From a bacterium (GTDB taxonomy: Bacteria; Patescibacteriota; Patescibacteriia; Patescibacteriales; Patescibacteriaceae), in assembly GCA_021818075.1 (NCBI GenBank), contig JAKAFD010000023.1, positions 1 through 11,098 of the forward strand: a stretch of 11,098 bases of DNA, written 5' to 3'. The position numbers and the translations under genes were made by a program. Below are positions 5,889 to 11,098 of this stretch, piece by piece; position 1 is the first letter of the stretch, and each line of letters begins with the position of its first letter. The notes beneath the pieces are model-generated. The model did not search any database. It saw only the letters and a list, made by a program, of their open reading frames with translations, and was not told where the DNA came from.

Positions 5889-7193
5889 ATGGCAAAAGCG
5901 ACGACCAAAATTCTAATTTCCGAAATTAAAAATCATAGCGGTAAAGTCGTAGAAATTAACGGCTGGATTTATAATTTACGCTCTTCAGGCAAAATCGCTT
6001 TCTGGCAAATCCGCGACGGCTCCGGTTTTGTTCAGGCCGTAATTTCGGCCGACAGCTTGGACGCGGCCAAGTGGCAGCAAGCCGAGCGGGCCACCCAAGA
6101 AAGCTCGGTTAAAATTATCGGCACCGTCAGCCAGCATCCGCGCGGCGATGTTTATGAAATTGCCGTTCAAGATTTTTCTTTTTATCAACTGGCCGGCGAA
6201 TATCCGATTGGCAACAAAGACCACGGCATTGATTTTCTTCTCGACCAACGCCACTTATGGCTGCGCTCGCCCAAACAGTGGGCCATCGCCCGCATCCGCA
6301 ATACTTTAATTTTGGCCACCTATAAATTTTTCCAAAAAAATAATTTCGTTAAAATCGATACGCCAATTTTAACGCCCATTGCCGGCGAAAATACCACCGA
6401 ACTGTTTGCGGTTAGATATTTTGACGACCAAGCCTACTTGGCGCAAACCGGCCAGCTTTATCTGGAAGCCGCGCTGGCCGCGCACGGCCGCGTTTTTGAT
6501 TTCGGCCCGACCTTTCGCGCCGAAAAATCCAAAACCCGCCGCCACCTGACCGAATTTTGGATGATGGATGCCGAACTGGCTTTCATTGACTTAAAAGACA
6601 ACCTCAAGTGGCAGGAAAAATTGATTAAATTCATGCTCAAGTCAGTGCTAGAATCCAACCTTGAGGAGTTGAAAATTCTAGAAAGAGATGTCGCGCCGCT
6701 AAAAACCGCTTTGGCTAAAAAATTCTATCGCCTAACCCACAAGCAGGCCGTTAAAAAACTGCGCGAATTGGGTTCGGATATCGCCAAGGACGCCGATTTG
6801 GGCGGCGATGATGAAACACTCTTAACCAAGCACTTTGACGCGCCAATTTTTGTCTTGAATTATCCGGCCAAAATCAAAGCCTTCTACATGAAGCGCAATA
6901 TTAAGCACCCTGAGCTGGCCGAATGTGCCGACCTCTTGGCCAGCGAAGGCTACGGCGAAATTATCGGCGGCAGCCAGCGCGAAGATGATTACGAAACTTT
7001 AAAGCAAAGAATAATTGAATTCGGCTTGAAGCCGGAAGACTACGACTGGTACTTGGATTTAAGAAAATACGGCTCGGTACCGCACGGCGGTTTTGGCTTT
7101 GGTCTGGAGCGGATTGTCGCCTGGGTGTGCGGTCTGGAGCATGTGCGCGAAGCCATTGCCTTCCCCCGCACCATCTACCGTCTTAAACCGTAA
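5889..7193 (+). CDS. asnS: Asparaginyl-tRNA synthetase
   Basis: A complete 434-aa class IIb aminoacyl-tRNA synthetase that activates asparagine and charges tRNA-Asn in the cytoplasm. An N-terminal OB-fold anticodon-binding domain (about 18-100, with VEINGWIYNLRSSGKIAF) precedes the catalytic core. Class II motif 1 lies near 148-163 (FVKIDTPILTP). Motif 2 is FRAEKSKTRRHLTEFWMM (209-226), whose RRHLTEF is characteristic of AsnRS rather than bacterial AspRS. Motif 3 is GFGFGLER (401-408). The core region GYGEIIGGSQRE (354-365) and the ending FPRTIYRLKP (425-434) look closer to archaeal and eukaryotic-type AsnRS than to the E. coli enzyme, by my reading; a tree would decide. The start at MAKATTK leaves the OB-fold intact and has no Shine-Dalgarno. 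It ends in tandem stops (TAA TAG) before a hairpin terminator shared with the converging unit. It is the only plus-strand gene here. Confidence 0.95.
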   Translation: MAKATTKILISEIKNHSGKVVEINGWIYNLRSSGKIAFWQIRDGSGFVQAVISADSLDAAKWQQAERATQESSVKIIGTVSQHPRGDVYEIAVQDFSFYQLAGEYPIGNKDHGIDFLLDQRHLWLRSPKQWAIARIRNTLILATYKFFQKNNFVKIDTPILTPIAGENTTELFAVRYFDDQAYLAQTGQLYLEAALAAHGRVFDFGPTFRAEKSKTRRHLTEFWMMDAELAFIDLKDNLKWQEKLIKFMLKSVLESNLEELKILERDVAPLKTALAKKFYRLTHKQAVKKLRELGSDIAKDADLGGDDETLLTKHFDAPIFVLNYPAKIKAFYMKRNIKHPELAECADLLASEGYGEIIGGSQREDDYETLKQRIIEFGLKPEDYDWYLDLRKYGSVPHGGFGFGLERIVAWVCGLEHVREAIAFPRTIYRLKP

Positions 7194-7203
7194 TAGTTAA
7201 AAT

Positions 7204-7242
7204 AAAAAACCGTTCCCGTATTAAACAGGAGCGGTTTTGTTG
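7204..7242. terminator. Bidirectional terminator between asnS and the 111-aa gene
   Basis: A 10-bp stem (AAACCGTTCC at 7207-7216 with GGAGCGGTTT at 7228-7237, one G-T wobble) has an 11-nt loop. The minus-strand side is followed by TTTTTTATTTT and the plus-strand side by a broken T-run (TTTTGTTGTTG). It should end asnS and the converging unit C. One arm lies within the last codons of the 111-aa gene, whose TAA stop is in the loop. Confidence 0.8.
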
Positions 7243-7556
7243 TTGTACCAATTTAAAACTTCTTGTAAAGAGCTGTTAATCGTCTGGCAGCTGTAAATTA
7301 TCGCATCTCTTTTTAAAGCCTCAAGACCGCCCGGATATTTATCCGCCAGCTGCCTGACAGCTCTGTCCGCCAGCAACGCTTCCTGACCGACGGCAGCCGA
7401 CGCCGCAAACTCCTCCTCCGGCATAAAATAAGGCTGCAGGGTTGACAGCGCCGTCTGCTTCTTGTTAATAATCTCCTGTTTCATCTGCCGCACCCTTTGA
7501 TTAAAAGCGTCGCAAATTTTTGCCTGCCCGTCCTTTAAAACTATCTGCTCCGGCAT
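7221..7556 (-). CDS. Hypothetical helical protein, 111 aa (MPE-start)
   Basis: No family recognised. The sequence is mostly charged, amphipathic helix (about 10-40, 46-73, 76-105) with no signal peptide or membrane segment; Cys15 and Cys90 are its only cysteines. A small cytoplasmic helical protein is all that can be said. The ATG is fixed by a strong Shine-Dalgarno (GGGGGTG, 7566-7560), and a fully consensus promoter (7597-7624) overlaps the end of the upstream GT4 gene. The hairpin of its terminator begins inside its final codons. Like the 172-aa gene at 84-602, it begins Met-Pro-Glu, closes a glycosyltransferase unit and has its own strong expression signals, so the two may play parallel roles. 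The alternative is that both are unrelated small genes that happen to end operons. Confidence 0.75.
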   Translation of the reverse strand: MPEQIVLKDGQAKICDAFNQRVRQMKQEIINKKQTALSTLQPYFMPEEEFAASAAVGQEALLADRAVRQLADKYPGGLEALKRDAIIYSCQTINSSLQEVLNWYNNKTAPV

Positions 7557-7559
7557 TCA

Positions 7560-7566
7560 CACCCCC
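7560..7566 (-). promoter_or_regulatory. Shine-Dalgarno site of the 111-aa gene
   Basis: GGGGGTG on the minus strand can pair with the 16S tail CACCUCC along seven bases, one as G-U. The G-run ends 5 nt before the ATG at 7556-7554, which supports this start. Confidence 0.7.
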
Positions 7567-7596
7567 AATTTAAATAAAAAAATATTTTAATCGTTT

Positions 7597-7624
7597 ATTA
7601 TAAAGACTCATTAAAAATTGTCAA
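7597..7624 (-). promoter_or_regulatory. Consensus sigma70 promoter for the 111-aa gene
   Basis: The minus strand has perfect TTGACA (7624-7619), a 16-nt spacer, and perfect TATAAT (7602-7597). The -10 contains the TAA stop (7600-7598) of the upstream GT4 gene. Predicted start is near 7590, giving a leader of about 34 nt with the GGGGGTG site. It is the strongest promoter by consensus match in the window. Confidence 0.8.
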
Positions 7625-8770
7625 ATATTTTTCCGCGGTCTGGCGCCAGCTGAATTTTTTAGCTTGTGCCAAACCGCGCGCTCTTAAGTCTTGAGCTAAA
7701 TTTTCATCAAGTAAAACCTGGGCTAAGACTTCGCCAATGTCGGCCGCATTATAAGGGTCAACTAACACGCCAGCCTCGCCTATCACTTCCGGCATAGACG
7801 AGGTGAAACTAGCCACTACCGGCACTCCGCAGGCCATGGCTTCCAGCGGCGGAAATCCAAAACCTTCATAAAAACTCACGAAAGCAAACACGCCGGCCAG
7901 GTTATAAAGTGCCGGTTTATCTGCTGCTGATACATAACCCAAAAATTTAATATCGTTTCTAAATGGCGAGGCCGCGGCTGCTGCGTAAACTTCTTTGAAT
8001 TTCCAGCCGTTGCCGCCGGTGATAATTAACTTGACTTCAGCTAACGCCGGATAATTTTGCCTTAACCAATTGTAGCCGGCAATCAAACCGACTAAATTTT
8101 TTCTGGGTTCAATCGTACCCAAGTATAAAATAAATTTATCCGGCAATTGATATTTATTTTTCACCGCCGCCAGACTCTCATCATCTTTATTAAACGGTTT
8201 AAAATCAGCTGTGATGCCAGAGTAAATCACGGAAATTTTTTCCTCACTTACGCCGGTTAACTCCCTAATATCCCGTTTGGTATTCTCGGAAATCGCTACC
8301 ACGCGGTCAGCTTTATTCGCTAAAACGCACGACCGGATAAAGCGATGCCAAAGATTACGGCTCCAAGAAAAAAATTCCGGATATCTTAAGAAAGATAAAT
8401 CATGAATGGTTAAAATATTTTTTAGCCGCCGGCTTAAAGCAGAAAAATTAAGATGCGGCTGCCACCACAAATCAACCTGCTCGCCCAACAGATGGTCCAG
8501 CTTAGGCCAAGCGAACGGCCACAATAGAAGATAATTCAAAATTTTATTAGGCCAGCGCCGGGCGACAATTTTAACGCCGCGGCGGCGAAAATGTTCAAAG
8601 CGCGCCGCTATAGCCGGATAGGCAGCTGGCCGACGGTGAGTATTATAAAAAAGAAGATACTGATTTTGTCGATCAATATCCAATAAAGCGTCTAGTAAGT
8701 TTTGCGTATAAGCCGAAACGCCGCTTTGGCGCACATCCATCAGCACCCGGCCGTCAACAGCTATCTTCAT
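7598..8770 (-). CDS. Glycosyltransferase family 4, MtfB-like mannosyltransferase
   Basis: A 390-aa retaining GT-B glycosyltransferase of normal length. The N-terminal acceptor domain begins MKIAVDGRVL and carries the Gly-containing loop RQSGVSAYTQNLL (14-26) and TIHDLSFLRYPEFF (121-134). The C-terminal donor domain has ILYLGTIEPRKNL (214-226) and the GT4 signature EGFGFPPLE (302-310), with Glu302 and Glu310 as the E-x7-E pair, then the ribose/phosphate region AMACGVPVVAS (311-321). This combination matches the MtfB-like mannosyltransferase group of O-antigen and capsule clusters, so addition of mannose or a similar hexose to a lipid-linked glycan is likely, but the donor is not proven. It lies 10 nt after the WbaZ-like GT4 gene. 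There is no close Shine-Dalgarno (AAGGG is 14 nt from ATG). Confidence 0.92.
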   Translation of the reverse strand: MKIAVDGRVLMDVRQSGVSAYTQNLLDALLDIDRQNQYLLFYNTHRRPAAYPAIAARFEHFRRRGVKIVARRWPNKILNYLLLWPFAWPKLDHLLGEQVDLWWQPHLNFSALSRRLKNILTIHDLSFLRYPEFFSWSRNLWHRFIRSCVLANKADRVVAISENTKRDIRELTGVSEEKISVIYSGITADFKPFNKDDESLAAVKNKYQLPDKFILYLGTIEPRKNLVGLIAGYNWLRQNYPALAEVKLIITGGNGWKFKEVYAAAAASPFRNDIKFLGYVSAADKPALYNLAGVFAFVSFYEGFGFPPLEAMACGVPVVASFTSSMPEVIGEAGVLVDPYNAADIGEVLAQVLLDENLAQDLRARGLAQAKKFSWRQTAEKYLTIFNESL

Positions 8771-8780
8771 ATTAAAATAA

Positions 8781-9884
8781 TTAGCCCTTAAGCTCTCTCA
8801 TTTTTTCCTCAACCATTTTGGTTATTTCCGCTTTAAAACGCTCTACACTGAATTTTTGTGCATAGTTTCTAATAAAGGCGGCGTCAAATTTGATTTGATC
8901 ATATTTAGCCAAGGCCTCGTTTAAACTCTCCGGCGTCTGCTCGGCGAACAAAATTCCCACTTGTTCATTGGCTACAATTTCTTTAGCGCCGCCGCGATTA
9001 AAAGCGATGACTGGCCGACCGCTAGCCAAAGCTTCAACCATAGTGATGCCGAAATCCTCTTCTTGCGGATTAAGAAAAGCTAAACATTCGCTATAAAGCT
9101 TAATCATTTGTTCATCGCTGACGCGACCTAAAAATTCAATATTCGGCGCCTCGCCGGCCAACTCTTTAAGGCGCGGCAAGTCCGGTCCGCCGCCGAAAAT
9201 TTTTAATTTACGGCCATTAGTCTTAAAAGCCTCGACTAATAAATCAAAACGTTTATAAGGCACTAAACGGCCGCCAGCCAGCCAATAATCACCCGGATTA
9301 GCAGCTAGCTGAAACTTATCAATTTCTACCGGCGGATAAATTACCACTGACTCTCGGCGATAATATTTTTTAATACGCTTGGCAATAAACTGCGAATCGG
9401 CGATAAAATAATCCGGCCGATCCGCCGCCAGCCGATCCCAAATTCTGATTTTTTTCAAAGATAAAGCAATAATTTTTTTAAAATATTTATTATATTTCAA
9501 TTCTTGAATATAAGAATGGGTATCGCTCCACAAATAGCGCGTTGGCGTGCAACAATAACAAAGATGAAGAGTGTTGGTATTAGTAATAACGCCCTTGGCA
9601 AAGGAGCTGGTATTGGAAATAACCAAATCATAATCAGACAGGTCAAAAAATTCCACTGCCAAACTCATAATCGGCAAAAACCATTTGTAAAATCTGACGC
9701 CACCAGGGATTTTTTGAATAATAGAGGTGAAAATTTTTCTATTTTTAAAATACTTATCAGCCATGGTCGGCTCATATAGCAAAGTATAAATCGGCGCCTC
9801 GGGAAACATATCCGATAACACCTTTAGGACTTTTTCGGCACCGCCGTCCTGGGCTAAATGATCATGAATTAAGGCTACTTTCAT
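8781..9884 (-). CDS. Glycosyltransferase family 4, WbaZ-like
   Basis: A 367-aa GT-B glycosyltransferase. I place the start at the ATG at 9884-9882, giving the usual family N-terminus MKVALIHDHLAQDGGAEKVL. An in-frame TTG at 9920 would add 12 residues but lies in the promoter -35 and lacks a Shine-Dalgarno. Features are the acceptor-domain motif CYCCTPTRYLW (109-119), typical of WbaZ-like mannosyltransferases, then AGGRLVPYKRFD (203-214) and the E-x7-E pair Glu276/Glu284 in EDFGITMVE. It probably adds mannose or a related sugar early in glycan assembly, although specificity is inferred only from family resemblance. It follows the sugar-phosphate transferase gene by 43 nt and precedes the MtfB-like GT4 by 10 nt. 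A promoter directly at its ATG predicts a leaderless transcript in addition to read-through. Confidence 0.92.
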   Translation of the reverse strand: MKVALIHDHLAQDGGAEKVLKVLSDMFPEAPIYTLLYEPTMADKYFKNRKIFTSIIQKIPGGVRFYKWFLPIMSLAVEFFDLSDYDLVISNTSSFAKGVITNTNTLHLCYCCTPTRYLWSDTHSYIQELKYNKYFKKIIALSLKKIRIWDRLAADRPDYFIADSQFIAKRIKKYYRRESVVIYPPVEIDKFQLAANPGDYWLAGGRLVPYKRFDLLVEAFKTNGRKLKIFGGGPDLPRLKELAGEAPNIEFLGRVSDEQMIKLYSECLAFLNPQEEDFGITMVEALASGRPVIAFNRGGAKEIVANEQVGILFAEQTPESLNEALAKYDQIKFDAAFIRNYAQKFSVERFKAEITKMVEEKMRELKG

Positions 9885-9890
9885 ATAGTT

Positions 9891-9920
9891 ATTGTACCCT
9901 AAAGTTCGGGCAAAAGACAA
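9891..9920 (-). promoter_or_regulatory. Promoter of the WbaZ-like GT4 gene, predicted leaderless
   Basis: The minus strand reads TTGTCT (9920-9915, 4 of 6), an 18-nt spacer, and TACAAT (9896-9891, 5 of 6). Six nt (AACTAT) then lead to the ATG at 9884, so +1 is expected on the A of ATG. The spacing to ATG is identical to that of the unit A promoter. Confidence 0.5.
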
Positions 9921-9927
9921 AGGGAGG

Positions 9928-11098
9928 TTAGGCCACTGACCGCGGCCGCAATACCGCCATAGGCGTTTTTAATAAAATAATTAAGTCCAGCCATAACGAC
10001 CAATTTTCAACATAATAGGTGTCTAATTTAACCTCATCCTCAAAACTTAGATCGCTGCGACCAGAAACTTGCGCCATGCCGGTAATCCCGGGCTTGATAG
10101 TCAAAACTTTTTTGTGGTGCGTTTGGTAGCGGCTGACTTCCCGCGGTTGATGCGGCCGCGGGCCGACCAGGCTCATGTTGCCAATAAACACATTAAAAAA
10201 CTGCGGCAATTCATCCAGACTCCAGCGTCTGATAAATTTGCCCCAGCGAGTCAAGCGCGGATCATTGCCGATTTTGTAAACCGGTCCGTCCTTGGTATTA
10301 TTCTCGGAAATTAATTGCTTTTCGTAAGCCAGCGCCTCTTGGTTATTATCGTAGTCATCGCCGACGCAATACTGAATGGCCATGGAACGGAATTTAAATA
10401 GTTTAAAATTTTTCTGCCGGCCGACTCTCTCGTTTTTGTAAAAAACCGGGCCGCGCGAATCCAATTTAACCAAGATGGCCGTCAGCAGTAAAATCGGGCT
10501 GCTTAAAATTATCAGCAAGGCGGACACCACGATATCAAACAGTCGCTTCATAATCCGGCCCCAGCCGTCCAGCGAAGTTTTTTTAACTTCAGCCAAAGGC
10601 ACGCCGGCCAACTCCGTTACTTCCACCCTGAGCACCTTGGTATCCAATAAGTCAGCGGCATATTTAAAAGTCAGGTGATGCTCGTCGGCAAAATCATACA
10701 AGCGCAAAATTTCCGCCTTGCTTAAATTGGGATCGCTCTGGATAACTTCGTCCACCGCCTTAAAACCCAGCATAGTTTCCAGCTCCTGCGCCTCTTCCAA
10801 GCCGAATTTATCAAAACGTTTAACCACTTCATAGCCCAGGCTTTTTTTAGTGGCAAATTCATGCCACAAAATTTCGCTGGTTTTACTTTCTCCCACCAGC
10901 ACCGCCCGTTTTAAACCAAAGCCATGACTATACAGAGAGCGCTTAATAGCTGAAACGATAATTCTGGCCAAACCCATATAAACCATAGCCAAAAGGTAAG
11001 CGGCCAGCACAATAAAACGGGAAGAAAACAAATCGCGGAAGAAAAACATGTAAATAACCACCGCCACTAAACCCAGCGAACAAGCGATAATCACTTTT
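9928..11098 (-). CDS. Polyprenyl-phosphate sugar-1-phosphate transferase (partial)
   Basis: The C-terminal part (388+ aa) of a WcaJ/WbaP-type initiating transferase, which moves a hexose-1-phosphate from a nucleotide sugar to undecaprenyl phosphate at the inner leaflet. The 5' end lies beyond the window. The in-frame GTG at 11094 falls inside the membrane region and is not the true start. In the visible part, two hydrophobic helices (about 1-19 and 27-48) precede a CoA-binding-like cytoplasmic domain (62-170). The bacterial sugar transferase domain follows, with membrane segment RLFDIVVSALLIIL (184-197), FKFRSM (234-239), the catalytic Asp-Glu of SLDELPQF (292-299), MSLVGPRP (307-314) and KPGITGMAQVSGR (334-346). 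The multi-helix N-terminus plus this domain indicates the long PHPT type. It heads the visible part of unit C, followed by two GT4 genes. The sugar used is unknown. Confidence 0.93.
   Translation of the reverse strand, partial: KVIIACSLGLVAVVIYMFFFRDLFSSRFIVLAAYLLAMVYMGLARIIVSAIKRSLYSHGFGLKRAVLVGESKTSEILWHEFATKKSLGYEVVKRFDKFGLEEAQELETMLGFKAVDEVIQSDPNLSKAEILRLYDFADEHHLTFKYAADLLDTKVLRVEVTELAGVPLAEVKKTSLDGWGRIMKRLFDIVVSALLIILSSPILLLTAILVKLDSRGPVFYKNERVGRQKNFKLFKFRSMAIQYCVGDDYDNNQEALAYEKQLISENNTKDGPVYKIGNDPRLTRWGKFIRRWSLDELPQFFNVFIGNMSLVGPRPHQPREVSRYQTHHKKVLTIKPGITGMAQVSGRSDLSFEDEVKLDTYYVENWSLWLDLIILLKTPMAVLRPRSVA

Noticed and set aside
5985..6254. Minus-strand open frames within asnS (also 6458-6658) and a second frame at 125-340 inside the 172-aa gene
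   Set aside because: They overlap coherent genes and show no family features or initiation signals.
9885..9920. TTG start at 9920 for the WbaZ-like glycosyltransferase
   Set aside because: The extra 12 residues are absent from the family N-terminus, no Shine-Dalgarno precedes the TTG, and the stretch carries promoter elements. ATG at 9884 is preferred.
9921..9933. Minus-strand TAACCTCCCTTTG, resembling a 16S rRNA 3' tail
   Set aside because: It is only the end of a coding region plus a few intergenic bases, and no rRNA sequence surrounds it.
11092..11094. GTG as the start of the sugar-phosphate transferase
   Set aside because: The frame stays open to the window edge and the usual multi-helix N-terminus is missing, so the gene is cut by the window rather than starting here.
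1..11098. CRISPR arrays, tRNA or rRNA genes, insertion sequences, or recoded UGA
   Set aside because: No spaced direct repeats, cloverleaf-like segments, transposase motifs or terminal inverted repeats were seen. UGA serves as a stop at 5005-5007 and all genes read through in the standard code.

Overview
This window reads as bacterial chromosome that uses the standard code. Trp is TGG, TGA is a stop at 5005-5007, genes are packed with gaps of 1-13 nt, and base composition is mixed with AT-rich intergenic spacers. The combination of a surface-glycan gene set, compact genes, few Shine-Dalgarno sites and several unrecognised small proteins suggests a member of the Patescibacteria (CPR, Parcubacteria-like). 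That placement is inference; no rRNA or ribosomal protein gene is present to settle it.

There are three minus-strand transcription units and one plus-strand gene. Unit B (2513 down to 51) holds two GT2 glycosyltransferases and a 172-residue unknown protein. Unit A (5819 down to 2525) holds a membrane-anchored extracytoplasmic unknown, a two-helix membrane protein, a HIT-family hydrolase, a MurG/MJ1255-like glycosyltransferase and a TIM-barrel protein with an isomerase-type metal site. Unit C (window edge down to 7204) holds a polyprenyl-phosphate sugar-1-phosphate transferase (5' end missing), a WbaZ-like GT4, an MtfB-like GT4 and a 111-residue unknown. On the plus strand, asnS (asparaginyl-tRNA synthetase) sits between units A and C and is divergent from A. 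At the left edge only the terminator of an off-window plus-strand gene is visible.

The glycosyltransferases suggest stepwise assembly of a lipid-linked surface glycan. The transferase of unit C would load the first sugar phosphate on the lipid carrier, and the GT4, GT2 and perhaps GT28-like enzymes would extend it on the cytoplasmic face. No flippase, polymerase or ligase is in the window.

The most unusual signals are regulatory. Each minus-strand unit ends in a gene that also has its own sigma70-type promoter next to or overlapping the preceding stop codon. The two short unknown proteins, both starting Met-Pro-Glu, have the best promoters and the only good Shine-Dalgarno sites. Two other genes have a -10 box exactly 6 nt before ATG, which predicts leaderless mRNAs. 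An 8-bp inverted repeat lies between the divergent unit A and asnS promoters.
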